DNA from: an uncultured Lachnospiraceae bacterium
GTDB lineage: Bacteria > Bacillota > Clostridia > Lachnospirales > Lachnospiraceae
Assembly: GCA_910585345.1 (NCBI GenBank)
Contig: CAJUDS010000008.1
Span: forward strand, 6,016 to 70,015
Length of the DNA stretch: 64,000 nucleotides
Direction of reading: 5' to 3'
Numbering within the stretch: the first letter of the stretch is position 1; each line of letters opens with the position of its first letter. A model generated the notes under the pieces. That model was not told the DNA's origin. It did not search any database and saw only the letters and a program-made list of their open reading frames with translations. Made by a program: the position numbers and the translations under genes. Below are positions 6,923 to 15,531 of this stretch, piece by piece.

Positions 6923-8152
6923 ATGAAGGGAAATATTGTTGTTGGACAATCCGGCGGCCCCACCGCGGTTATTAATTCTTCTGTAGCGGGCGTATATGCC
7001 GCAGCCAAAAAACTTGGGGTAAAGAAAGTATACGGTATGGTACATGGTATCCAGGGATTTTTGGCTGATAATTTATGTGATTTGGACGAGTATTTGAGCG
7101 ATGGGACCGGAATTGAGCTGTTAAAGAGAACACCGGCGGCTTTCCTTGGCTCCTGCAGATTTAAAATGCCTAAGATTGAAGGCAATGAAGAAGTATACGA
7201 AAAAGTATTTGAAATTATGGAGAAACATGACATTGAATGCCTGTTTTATGCGGGCGGCAATGATTCCATGGATACCGTAAAGATGTTGTCCGATTATGCG
7301 GCAGCGCACAATAAACCCCAGCGTTTTATGGGAGTGCCGAAAACAATTGACAATGATCTTCCGATTACGGATCACTGTCCCGGTTATGGTTCCGCAGCAA
7401 AGTATATTGCGACATCAATGAAAGAAGTAATCAGGGACAATGCCTCTTTTGGCGTAGAAAAACCGACAATTCTGATCGTGGAAATTATGGGACGTAATGC
7501 AGGCTGGCTGACTGCTGCTGCGGCTCTTGCCAAAGACGTGGACTGCGAAGGCGCAGACGCCATTTATCTGCCCGAGAGAACTTTTGATATGGACGCATTT
7601 ATGGCAAAGGTAAAAGATCTCGCAGAGAGAAAATCTTCTGTAGTAATTGCGGTTTCAGAAGGCATTAAAGTGGCGGACGGCCGTTATGTATGTGAGCTTG
7701 CCAATGAAAATGTACGGGTTGATGCATTCGGGCATAAGCAGATGTCCGGTACGGCGGCTTATCTGGCAGAAGCAGTGGCAGCTGAAACAGGATTGAAAAC
7801 GAGAGCAATTGAGTTTTCCACATTACAACGTGCAGCGACTCATCTGGCGTCACTTACAGATATCAATGAGGCTTTCCAGGTAGGACATGACGCAGTGCTC
7901 GCAGCAGAAGCGGGTAAAACGGGCATGATGATTACGCTTGACAGAAATGGGGATGATCCTTACCAGTGCGGTACGAGCGCGTATGATATCCATGCAATCG
8001 CTAACGTGGAGAGAACTGTTCCGGATGAGTGGATTACAGAGGACGGATGCGGTTTGAATGACGGATATGAAAAATATGCCAGACCGCTGATTATGGGCGA
8101 GCTGCAGCCATTATTTGTAAACGGTACACCGAGACACTTAGTGCGCAAATAA
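6923..8152 (+). CDS. pfp: 6-phosphofructokinase, PPi-dependent type
   Basis: It phosphorylates fructose 6-phosphate in glycolysis. The 409-residue protein starts MKGNIVVGQSGGPT at the ATG at 6923, preceded by AAAGGAG; a longer reading from 6836 is rejected. Two positions decide the phosphoryl donor. The nucleotide loop reads GGNDS (residues 111-115), where ATP enzymes have GGDGS. The catalytic loop reads PKTIDND (139-145), where ATP enzymes have PGTIDND. Asp in place of the second Gly and Lys in place of Gly are hallmarks of pyrophosphate-using enzymes. MGRNAGWL and the TLQRA segment are also conserved. It is transcribed alone from its own promoter to a terminator. Confidence 0.88.
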   Translation: MKGNIVVGQSGGPTAVINSSVAGVYAAAKKLGVKKVYGMVHGIQGFLADNLCDLDEYLSDGTGIELLKRTPAAFLGSCRFKMPKIEGNEEVYEKVFEIMEKHDIECLFYAGGNDSMDTVKMLSDYAAAHNKPQRFMGVPKTIDNDLPITDHCPGYGSAAKYIATSMKEVIRDNASFGVEKPTILIVEIMGRNAGWLTAAAALAKDVDCEGADAIYLPERTFDMDAFMAKVKDLAERKSSVVIAVSEGIKVADGRYVCELANENVRVDAFGHKQMSGTAAYLAEAVAAETGLKTRAIEFSTLQRAATHLASLTDINEAFQVGHDAVLAAEAGKTGMMITLDRNGDDPYQCGTSAYDIHAIANVERTVPDEWITEDGCGLNDGYEKYARPLIMGELQPLFVNGTPRHLVRK

Positions 8153-8169
8153 ATGATAACTGTTCAAAT

Positions 8170-8200
8170 GGGGGATGATTCTTTGAGTCATCTCCCTTTT
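8170..8200 (+). terminator. Terminator after phosphofructokinase gene
   Basis: GGGGATGA and TCATCTCCC form a stem around TTCTTTGAG, followed by TTTT. It begins 18 bases after the stop codon. The next 100 bases are GC-rich and also contain GCCGC/GCGGC complementarity, but no gene. Confidence 0.85.
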
Positions 8201-8358
8201 ATGCACTCAGGCTGTCAAAGCCAATAGCCGGACGCAGACGACGGGATGTTGCTCCCGCAACGGCGCCTGCAGCAGGAGCCGCCGCCCCTTGCCGCAGGCG
8301 GCAGGCATAGATGGTTTTGATTCGCCGCGTGAAGAAACAGAGGACCGGTAAGACGAAT

Positions 8359-9348
8359 ATGGTTTCAATCAAGGATGTTGCCAGACACGCAGGGGTAGCT
8401 ATTTCCACTGTGTCGAAGGTGCTGAATCATTATCCGAATGTAAGTGAGGAAACAAAGAAAAAAGTAAATACGGCTATCCAGGAGCTGAATTTTGTGCCCA
8501 ATGCAGTGGCCGCCGCACTTTCCTCCAAGCAGGCGGGAAGGGTTGCTCTGCTGCTGGATTTAAATACGAGAGCGCAGGCCATTGATGAAATTTCCATGCA
8601 GTATTTATCCGGTGCCATAAACCGGGCTATGGAACTGAATCTGGATGTGATTACGGTCTTTTTTTCCATGATTCGAGAGAAGACCCCGGAGGAATTAACG
8701 AATTATTTCAGATCGCAGAGCATTACGGGTATCATCATTTATGGTCTGTCCAAAGAAGACAGCATTTTGCGTGCGTTAGTGGACGCACAGCATTTCAAGG
8801 TCGTTCTGGTGGATGCCCCCATTGTCAATGAGAATACGTCGTCTCTCTGGATTGACCAGTGCCAGGCACAGTATGATGTGGCGAAGAAGACAATCGAAGA
8901 AAACTGTGGAAAAAGGATTCTTTATATTGCGGGCAGGAAAAACGGATATGTGACAGAAGAACGCCTTCGGGGCATGAAGCGTCTGGAAAAGGATATGGGT
9001 ATTTCCGTCTATGTGAGAAACGGAAATTTCTCGGAACTGCAGGCAAGAGAGTTGACATTCCGTTATGCCGCCAGGAAAGATATTGTCGTATGCGCTTCGG
9101 ACATTATGGCGATCGGCGCCATGAAAGCGCTGACGGAGATGGATATTTTTAGGCCGGTCTGCGGTTTTGACGGTATTATGCTGATGGGGTATGTAGGCAA
9201 GCAGATGAATACGATACGGCAGAATTTTGCCCGTATTTCTGCAGAGGCGGTCACGGAAATAAACCGCCTTTTGATGGGAGAGAAAGGGCGCAATGTCATA
9301 ATGGATTATGAAATCGTGCAGATGCATTATGAAGACATTATATGCTGA
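8359..9348 (+). CDS. LacI-family transcriptional regulator 1 (probable glgP repressor)
   Basis: A 329-residue regulator with an N-terminal LacI helix-turn-helix (MVSIKDVARHAGVAISTVSKVLNHY) and hinge helix (PNAVAAALSS), followed by a periplasmic-binding-protein-like effector domain from about residue 60 to the end. The start at 8359 is chosen because LacI proteins begin here. The ribosome binding site (AGAGGA) is about 14 bases away, so the start is slightly uncertain, and in-frame alternatives at 8311 or 8329 remain possible. Two perfect LacI-type operators lie directly downstream in front of glgP, which makes it the likely repressor of glucan phosphorylase, with a sugar effector not identifiable here. 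Confidence 0.85.
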   Translation: MVSIKDVARHAGVAISTVSKVLNHYPNVSEETKKKVNTAIQELNFVPNAVAAALSSKQAGRVALLLDLNTRAQAIDEISMQYLSGAINRAMELNLDVITVFFSMIREKTPEELTNYFRSQSITGIIIYGLSKEDSILRALVDAQHFKVVLVDAPIVNENTSSLWIDQCQAQYDVAKKTIEENCGKRILYIAGRKNGYVTEERLRGMKRLEKDMGISVYVRNGNFSELQARELTFRYAARKDIVVCASDIMAIGAMKALTEMDIFRPVCGFDGIMLMGYVGKQMNTIRQNFARISAEAVTEINRLLMGEKGRNVIMDYEIVQMHYEDIIC

Positions 9349-9425
9349 ATGAAACTTCCCATGAAAGTTCTTAGCCATAAATGGGGAATTGAAGTTTATG
9401 TCTGGCAACAGGTAAAAAATTACCC

Positions 9426-9454
9426 TTGCGGAAAACGTTTTCCTGTGATATACT
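9426..9454 (+). promoter_or_regulatory. glgP promoter
   Basis: TTGCGG (9426-9431) and TATACT (9449-9454) are separated by 17 bp. The upstream operator (9430-9443) covers the end of the -35 and the spacer, so repressor binding would block RNA polymerase directly. Confidence 0.75.
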
Positions 9455-9484
9455 CGTAAATGAGGAAAACGGAAAACGTTTTCC
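9430..9484. promoter_or_regulatory. Pair of LacI-type operators GGAAAACGTTTTCC
   Basis: Two perfect 14-bp palindromes with identical sequence occur at 9430-9443 and 9471-9484. Their centres are 41 bp apart, close to four helical turns, which permits binding on one face of the DNA. The central CG and the ..AAACGTTT.. core are typical of LacI/GalR operators, including MalR and CcpA sites. The first overlaps the promoter and the second lies just downstream of the start of transcription. Confidence 0.85.
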
Positions 9485-9598
9485 AAAATAAAATAGAAGA
9501 AAAGTGTATATTCTAATAAGAGAATGGGGGATGCAGAGAAAAGACCCCGTGTTTCGCAGATGCGCAGATAAGAGAGAAGCGGAGAAGGAGGAACTATT

Positions 9599-11914
9599 AT
9601 GTCGATGGAGCGTGAAATGCAGCAGGAGGTAATCCAGATGAATCTGGAAAAAGATTTGTCTGGGATCGTGCGGGAAATGTATGGCAAATCCATAAGGGAA
9701 ACGGAAGATGCGGAAATTTATTATGCAATACAAAAGCTCTGCAAAAATATTTTAAGTGCAACGCCGGAAATCTCAGGAGATAAGAAGGTCTATTATATTT
9801 CCGCAGAATTTCTGATCGGCAAACTGCTGTCCAACAATCTGATCAACCTAGGCATTTATGACAATCTGGAAAGGATATTAAAGTCCAATGGAAAAGAACT
9901 GTCTAAGATTGAGGAAATTGAACCGGAGCCTTCGCTGGGAAACGGCGGCCTGGGCCGCCTTGCAGCCTGTTTTTTGGATTCCATTGCCTCCCTTGGGCTA
10001 CCGGGAGAAGGGATTGGCCTGAATTATCATTTTGGCCTTTTTAAGCAGGTATTCAGGGATAAGCTGCAGACAGCGGAAAAAAATGACTGGATTGAAAAAA
10101 GCTCCTGGCTGACGAAAACGGATACTACTTTTTCAGTTTATTTTGGGAAACAAAAGGTGACTTCCCGGTTATATGACATTGATGTGATAGGGTATGAAAA
10201 TGGTGTCAATAAGCTGCGTCTTTTCGACGTTGAGTCGGTGGACGAAAGTCTGGTAAAAGAGGGAATCCATTTTGATAAAGAAGCAATTGAAAAAAATCTG
10301 ACCTTGTTTTTATATCCGGATGATTCTGACAAAGCGGGCAATCTGCTTCGTATCTACCAGCAGTATTTTATGGTGAGCAATGCCGCTCAACTGATTCTGA
10401 AGGAAATGAAAGAGAAGAAATATGATCTCCGCAAAATGTATGAGCATGCCGTAATCCAGATCAACGATACCCATCCGACGATGGTGATACCTGAGCTGAT
10501 TCGCATCCTTGTAGATGATAAGGCGTTTACGATGGACGAAGCCATCGAAGTAGTAAGCAAGACATGCGCCTACACCAATCATACCATACTTGCGGAAGCG
10601 CTGGAAAAATGGCCGCTGGAATATCTGGAAAAGGTAGTGCCCCAGCTTGTGCCGATTATCAAAGAACTGGATAAACGGGTAGCGGCAAAATATAAGGATA
10701 AAAAAGTCCAGATCATAGATAAAGACAAGAAAGTGCATATGGCGCATATTGATATCCATTATGGATTCAGTGTAAACGGCGTGGCTGCCATCCATACGGA
10801 TATTCTGAAAAATACGGAGCTGAAGGCTTTTTATGATATTTATCCGGAAAAATTCAACAACAAGACGAACGGTATCACGTTCCGCAGATGGCTGCTTTCC
10901 TGTAACAGAGAACTGACTGCGTATATAGACAGTCTGATTGGGGAGGATTATAAAAAAGACGCTTCTAAACTGGAAGGACTGCTGGCCTTTTGCAATGATG
11001 CGGATGTATTAGATAAGCTGGAAGGGATTAAAAAGAAGAAAAAAGAGGAATTGGCGGCTTATGTGGCGGAAAAAGAAGGCATACAACTGGATGCGGAGTC
11101 TGTTTTTGATATCCAGATCAAACGTCTTCACGAATATAAACGCCAGCAGATGAACGCCCTGTATATTATCCATAAATATCTGGAAATCAAAAAGGGTAAG
11201 AAGCCGACGACGCCCCTGACCTTTATTTTCGGTGCCAAAGCTGCTCCTGCTTATGTAACGGCGCAGGATATTATCCATCTGCTGCTTGTACTGCAGGATA
11301 TTGTAAATCATGATCCGGAAGTAAGTCCGTACATGAAAGTTTTGATGGTGGAAAATTATAATGTAAGTTATGCCGAAAAACTGATTCCCGCCTGCGATAT
11401 TTCGGAACAGATTTCCCTGGCTTCCAAAGAGGCGTCAGGAACCGGAAATATGAAGTTTATGTTAAACGGTGCGGTAACGCTTGGGACGGACGACGGCGCC
11501 AATGTCGAAATCCATGAGCTGGTTGGCGATGATAATATTTATATTTTCGGGGAAGATTCCGATACGGTGATCGCGCATTATGAAAAGGCTGACTATAAGG
11601 CAAAAGACTATTACAAGAAGAGCCCGCTCATCCAGGAAGCAGTGGATTTTATCGTAGGCAAACAGGCGCTTGCAACCGGCCATAAGGAAAATCTGGAGCG
11701 GTTGTATCAGGAACTGCTGCAGAAAGACTGGTTTATGACGCTGCTTGATCTGGAAGACTATATCAGAGCCAAGGATCAGGCGTTTGCAGATTACGAAGAC
11801 AGAGCGAAGTGGAAACGGATGATGCTCGTCAACATTGCGAAAGCAGGATTTTTCTCCTCCGACAGGACGATTGCGGAATATAACCGCGATATCTGGAAGC
11901 TGAGAAAGCTATAG
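9599..11914 (+). CDS. glgP: Glycogen/maltodextrin phosphorylase
   Basis: This PLP-dependent GT35 enzyme releases glucose 1-phosphate from the non-reducing ends of alpha-1,4-glucans in the cytoplasm. At 771 residues it is slightly shorter than E. coli MalP. Seen in order: EPSLGNGGLGRLAACFLDS near residue 100, ALQINDTHPT-like QINDTHPTMVIPEL near 295, the KRLHEYKRQ segment near 510, and the PLP-lysine motif EASGTGNMKFMLNGA near 610-625. GAGGAACTATT places a good binding site before the ATG. Its promoter carries two LacI operators, and the maltodextrin importer and malQ follow, so it processes imported dextrins or glycogen. Confidence 0.95.
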   Translation: MSMEREMQQEVIQMNLEKDLSGIVREMYGKSIRETEDAEIYYAIQKLCKNILSATPEISGDKKVYYISAEFLIGKLLSNNLINLGIYDNLERILKSNGKELSKIEEIEPEPSLGNGGLGRLAACFLDSIASLGLPGEGIGLNYHFGLFKQVFRDKLQTAEKNDWIEKSSWLTKTDTTFSVYFGKQKVTSRLYDIDVIGYENGVNKLRLFDVESVDESLVKEGIHFDKEAIEKNLTLFLYPDDSDKAGNLLRIYQQYFMVSNAAQLILKEMKEKKYDLRKMYEHAVIQINDTHPTMVIPELIRILVDDKAFTMDEAIEVVSKTCAYTNHTILAEALEKWPLEYLEKVVPQLVPIIKELDKRVAAKYKDKKVQIIDKDKKVHMAHIDIHYGFSVNGVAAIHTDILKNTELKAFYDIYPEKFNNKTNGITFRRWLLSCNRELTAYIDSLIGEDYKKDASKLEGLLAFCNDADVLDKLEGIKKKKKEELAAYVAEKEGIQLDAESVFDIQIKRLHEYKRQQMNALYIIHKYLEIKKGKKPTTPLTFIFGAKAAPAYVTAQDIIHLLLVLQDIVNHDPEVSPYMKVLMVENYNVSYAEKLIPACDISEQISLASKEASGTGNMKFMLNGAVTLGTDDGANVEIHELVGDDNIYIFGEDSDTVIAHYEKADYKAKDYYKKSPLIQEAVDFIVGKQALATGHKENLERLYQELLQKDWFMTLLDLEDYIRAKDQAFADYEDRAKWKRMMLVNIAKAGFFSSDRTIAEYNRDIWKLRKL

Positions 11915-11952
11915 ACGGCGGCGGAGGGGCTGGTCTGCGCTTTCCGCAACAT

Positions 11953-11984
11953 CTATCGGAAACGACTAAAATCGTTTCCGATAG
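11953..11984. repeat. Perfect hairpin after glgP
   Basis: CTATCGGAAACGA and TCGTTTCCGATAG are an exact 13-bp inverted repeat around CTAAAA. No T-run follows, so it is not a standard terminator. The arms share GGAAACGA/TCGTTTCC with the hairpin at 634-657, suggesting a dispersed small palindrome. Confidence 0.6.
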
Positions 11985-12012
11985 AAATAGCAAAATAAAC
12001 CGATGGAAATCA

Positions 12013-12041
12013 GGGGGATGTCTGCAAAGACATTCCCCTTT
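12013..12041 (+). terminator. Terminator after glgP
   Basis: GGGGGATGTCT pairs with AGACATTCCCC around GCAA, followed by TTT. It separates glgP from the transporter operon. The rest of the 389-bp gap to 12304 holds the hairpin at 11953 and the 12-bp repeats at 12148, with no clear gene. Confidence 0.8.
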
Positions 12042-12147
12042 GTACATATTGTATAAAAATTTGGGGCATACTTTTGATAAATGTACCAAATTTGTAAGAA
12101 ATACTTGCAAAAGGGTGAGTAATATGATACCATGCAAGCATGGAAAC

Positions 12148-12195
12148 GTTACCGGGAGCGTTGCCGATATCGTTACCGGAAACATTGCGGGACTG
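12148..12195. repeat. Four tandem 12-bp repeats upstream of the maltodextrin transporter
   Basis: The units are GTTACCGGGAGC, GTTGCCGATATC, GTTACCGGAAAC and ATTGCGGGACTG. They follow GGAAAC, so the junction reads GGAAACGTTACC, resembling half of the glgP operator. They may be an array of regulator half-sites. Alternatively, the same bases read as a Val-Thr-Gly repeat in a 37-codon frame (12124-12237) that could be a leader peptide. Neither is proven. Confidence 0.45.
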
Positions 12196-12303
12196 CATGA
12201 AAGAAGGCAGAGAGTTACCGCAGAGCAGAACCTGTAGTTTTGAATCAATATGCCTGTTATCAGAGATAATAAGGCAGAGAAAAAGGAGAGAGAGGAAAGA
12301 GCT

Positions 12304-13707
12304 ATGAAAAAGAAACTGATCAGTACGTTACTTTGTGCGGCAATGGCTGCGGCTATGCTGACGGGATGCGGCGGTTCAGACGGCGCAGCAGGTACAGAAG
12401 GCGGAAACGCAGCGGGTGGAGAGACGGCCACAGACGATGCGGCAGGCGGAAGCAATGCGGCGGCATCCGGAGAAGGCCGGGTATATTACCTGAATTTCAA
12501 ACCGGAAGTTGACCAGCAGTGGCAGGAGATTGCAGCAGCCTATACGGAAGAAACAGGTGTGCCGGTGCAGGTTGTGACGGCAGCCAGCGGGACTTATGAA
12601 GAAGTGCTGAAGGCGGAGATCGCAAAAGATGACGCGGTTACGCTGTTCCAGATCAACGGATCTGTCGGATATGAGTCCTGGAAAGATTATTGTCTGGATC
12701 TGAGCGATACGGATATTGCCAAGGCATTGTCTGATCCCAGTATCGCCATCGCCAAAGACGGCAGTATCTACGGCATCCCGTATACAGTAGAAACATACGG
12801 CATCATCTATAATGACGCGATTATGCAGAAATATTTTGCCATGGACGGCGCAAAAGCTGCCAGCGTGGATGAGATCAACAGCTTTGCCAAATTAAAAGAG
12901 GTTGTGGAAGATATGCAGGCAAAGAAAGATGATCTTGGCATTGCAGGCGTATTCGCCTCCACATCCCTGCTCCCCGGTGAAGACTGGAGATGGCAGACAC
13001 ATCTTGCCAATGTGCCGGTTTATTATGAATATAAGGATGCAGGCGTTACGGACGAGGCGGAAATTGCCTTTAAATACAGTGACAATATGAAAAATATTTT
13101 TGACCTGTATATCAATAACTCTACATGTGCGCCCGGTCTTCTCGGCAGCAAGGCAGTGACGGATTCCATGGCTGAGTTCGCTCTCGGAGAAGCGGCTATG
13201 GTGCAGAACGGCAACTGGGCATGGGGCCAGATCGCGGAAGTGGAAGGAAATACCGTACAGGAGAAAGATATCAAATTTATGCCGATTTACACAGGCATAA
13301 GCGGAGAAGAGAACCAGGGGCTTTGCACAGGTACGGAGAACTTCTGGTGTGTAAACAGCCAGGTATCGGAGGCTGACCAGAAGGCGACCATTGATTTTAT
13401 GAACTGGATGATTTCTTCCGACAAAGGGAAAGATTATATGGTGAATACACTGGGCAATGCGGCTCCTTTCAACACCTTTGCGGATGATGAAAAGCCTGCG
13501 GATCCTCTTGCGCAGGAAATGTACCGTTTTATGGAAAGCGGAAAAGAGAGTATCTCATGGAATTTCACGACATTCCCGAGCCAGGATTTCAAAGACGATT
13601 TTGGCGCTGCGCTGTTGGAATATGCAAACGGCAATATGAGCTGGGATGAAGTAAGAGATTATGCTATTACAAGATGGGCGGAGGAAAAAGCGGCTACCGC
13701 ACAGTAG
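12304..13707 (+). CDS. Maltodextrin ABC transporter substrate-binding lipoprotein
   Basis: This 467-residue extracellular solute-binding lipoprotein (family 1) starts with KKK and a hydrophobic signal ending in the lipobox LTGC, so Cys23 is the lipidated residue. A Gly/Ala/Asp-rich linker (about 24-55) precedes the mature lobe. Segments such as VTLFQINGSVGYESWKDYC and YGIPYTVETYGIIYN match sugar-binding proteins. The ATG at 12304 is used because the signal peptide starts there. Its position before two MalF/MalG-like permeases and malQ indicates maltodextrin as substrate, though specificity is inferred from context. Confidence 0.9.
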   Translation: MKKKLISTLLCAAMAAAMLTGCGGSDGAAGTEGGNAAGGETATDDAAGGSNAAASGEGRVYYLNFKPEVDQQWQEIAAAYTEETGVPVQVVTAASGTYEEVLKAEIAKDDAVTLFQINGSVGYESWKDYCLDLSDTDIAKALSDPSIAIAKDGSIYGIPYTVETYGIIYNDAIMQKYFAMDGAKAASVDEINSFAKLKEVVEDMQAKKDDLGIAGVFASTSLLPGEDWRWQTHLANVPVYYEYKDAGVTDEAEIAFKYSDNMKNIFDLYINNSTCAPGLLGSKAVTDSMAEFALGEAAMVQNGNWAWGQIAEVEGNTVQEKDIKFMPIYTGISGEENQGLCTGTENFWCVNSQVSEADQKATIDFMNWMISSDKGKDYMVNTLGNAAPFNTFADDEKPADPLAQEMYRFMESGKESISWNFTTFPSQDFKDDFGAALLEYANGNMSWDEVRDYAITRWAEEKAATAQ

Positions 13708-13741
13708 TATGCTGGAAAATAACAGGTGAATGCTTAGAAGA

Positions 13742-13780
13742 ACAGCCGTCCGGTACTCGGAGAGATATCCGGGCGGCTGT
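13742..13780 (+). promoter_or_regulatory. Intercistronic hairpin between binding protein and permease genes
   Basis: ACAGCCGTCCGG pairs with CCGGGCGGCTGT with one mismatch, followed by only CTTCC. Such structures between a binding-protein gene and its permeases commonly stabilise the upstream message or allow partial termination, giving more binding protein than permease. The second ABC operon has the same arrangement at 60170-60194. Confidence 0.65.
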
Positions 13781-13821
13781 CTTCCTTCACAAAAGTCTGG
13801 GGAGCTAAAGGAGAGTATTCT

Positions 13822-14667
13822 ATGGAAAAAACACTAAAAAAATATTTTGTGATCTTTACAGTGCCCACTCTTGTTGCATTTGCGTTTGCATTTATTATCC
13901 CGTTTCTGATGGGGGTATATCTGTCCTTCTGCAAATTCACCACAACGAAAAACGCCGTCTGGATTGGACTTGCAAATTATAAGTCCATTTTTGACAGCAG
14001 TTCAGGTTTCACCAGCGCGCTGCTGTTTACGGCGCTTTTTACATTTGTGGCAATTATTACGATCAATATTTTTGCCTTTTCAATTGCGCTTCTGCTGACC
14101 AGAAAAATGCGCGGGACCAATCTTTTCCGTACGATATTTTTTATGCCGAACCTGATTGGCGGTATTGTGCTTGGCTATACATGGCAGCAGATGATCAACG
14201 CCGTGCTGCTCAAATATGAGACGACGATCGTTTCCAATGCCAAATTTGGTTTCTGGGGACTTGTACTATTGATGAATTGGCAGATGATTGGGTACATGAT
14301 GATTATCTATATTGCCGGGCTGCAGAATGTGTCCACGGATCTGCTTGAGGCGGCCAAGATCGACGGTGCGACAAGCGCGCAGACCCTGTTTAAAGTAACG
14401 ATCCCCATGGTAATGCCGTCCATTACAATCTGCACGTTTCTGACCTTGTCGAACAGCTTTAAGCTGTTTGACCAGAACCTGGCTCTTACAAACGGGGCGC
14501 CGATGAACAAAACGCAGATGCTTGCGCTTAATATCTATTCCACGTTCTATGGCAAGACCGGATTTGAAGGCGTAGGGCAGGCAAAGGCGGTGGTCTTTTT
14601 CATTATCGTAGCTTTGATCGCGCTTGTACAACTGCAGGCTACAAGAAGTAAGGAGGTGCAGCAGTAA
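13822..14667 (+). CDS. Maltodextrin ABC transporter permease, MalF type
   Basis: A 281-residue inner-membrane permease with about six transmembrane helices. The cytoplasmic EAA loop, which docks the ATPase, is seen as TDLLEAAKIDGATSAQTLFKVTIPMVMPS near residues 172-200. It lacks the large periplasmic domain of E. coli MalF, as is normal in Firmicutes. AAAGGAG lies before the ATG. Its stop codon overlaps the start of the next permease by one base (TAATG), implying coupled translation. Confidence 0.92.
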   Translation: MEKTLKKYFVIFTVPTLVAFAFAFIIPFLMGVYLSFCKFTTTKNAVWIGLANYKSIFDSSSGFTSALLFTALFTFVAIITINIFAFSIALLLTRKMRGTNLFRTIFFMPNLIGGIVLGYTWQQMINAVLLKYETTIVSNAKFGFWGLVLLMNWQMIGYMMIIYIAGLQNVSTDLLEAAKIDGATSAQTLFKVTIPMVMPSITICTFLTLSNSFKLFDQNLALTNGAPMNKTQMLALNIYSTFYGKTGFEGVGQAKAVVFFIIVALIALVQLQATRSKEVQQ

Positions 14668-15524
14668 TGGCAAAAAGAAGTGGAGCAGGAAATAAAAAAG
14701 CGGTAAACGCCATGATTGCGGTCTTTTTGACAGTCATTGCAGCATGTTTTTTGTATCCGTTATTCTTTATTCTGATTAATTCCTTTAAGGGGAAGCTGTA
14801 TATTAGTAAAAATCCGTTCAGCCTGCCGGACGGTGAGACTTTCTCAGGGATTGGCAATTATGTGAATGGCATGACAAAAACCGGAATGATGTCGGCGGTG
14901 GGATATTCTCTGTTTATTACGGTCATATCGGTGGCGCTGATCATTCTGTTCACCTCCATGACGGCTTATTACATTACGAGGGTGCACTCTGCGCTGACAA
15001 CCGCATTGTATTATATGTTTGTATTTTCTATGATCGTACCGTTTCAGATGGTGATGTTTTCCATGGTGGCGCTGGCAGACCAGTTTCACTTGAAAAATCC
15101 GCTCGGTATGTGTATTCTATACTTAGGGTTTGGAGCGGGACTTTCCGTATTTATGTTCAGCGGTTTTGTCAAAGCGATTCCGCTGGAAATTGAGGAAGCT
15201 GCGATGATTGACGGCGCCACACCGGTTGAAACCTATTTCAAAGTGGTATTTCCGATTTTAAAGCCGACTGCCATCACAGTGGCGATTTTAAATGCCATGT
15301 GGATTTGGAATGATTTCCTGCTTCCGTATCTGGTAATTGGGGTAGGCACAAAATATAAGACAATTCCTGTCGTTGTACAGATGTTGGTGGGATCTAACGG
15401 AAACAAGGATATGGGTGCATTGATGGCTATGCTTGTGATTGCCATTATCCCGATTATTATATTTTATTTATTCTGTCAGAAATACATTATCGAAGGTGTT
15501 GTGGCAGGTGCGGTGAAAGGATGA
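14667..15524 (+). CDS. Maltodextrin ABC transporter permease, MalG type
   Basis: A 285-residue permease with six predicted membrane helices and an EAA motif, LEIEEAAMIDGATPVETYFKVVFPILKP, near residues 173-200. It ends VVAGAVKG, the usual MalG-type C-terminus. AAGGAGG within the end of the previous gene serves as its binding site. No ATPase gene follows. In related bacteria a shared MsmK-type ATPase encoded elsewhere energises several such importers. Confidence 0.92.
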   Translation: MAKRSGAGNKKAVNAMIAVFLTVIAACFLYPLFFILINSFKGKLYISKNPFSLPDGETFSGIGNYVNGMTKTGMMSAVGYSLFITVISVALIILFTSMTAYYITRVHSALTTALYYMFVFSMIVPFQMVMFSMVALADQFHLKNPLGMCILYLGFGAGLSVFMFSGFVKAIPLEIEEAAMIDGATPVETYFKVVFPILKPTAITVAILNAMWIWNDFLLPYLVIGVGTKYKTIPVVVQMLVGSNGNKDMGALMAMLVIAIIPIIIFYLFCQKYIIEGVVAGAVKG

Positions 15525-15531
15525 TAGGGCC

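Noticed and set aside
12105..12133. Sigma-A promoter for the maltodextrin operon
   Set aside because: TTGCAA at 12105 and TATGAT at 12123 are separated by only 12 bp. No better-spaced pair was found, so no promoter is called.
12040..12237. 65-codon frame upstream of the maltodextrin operon
   Set aside because: Overlaps the glgP terminator tail and the 12-bp repeat region; start and binding site are weak. The 3' part is kept only as a leader-peptide hypothesis in the findings.
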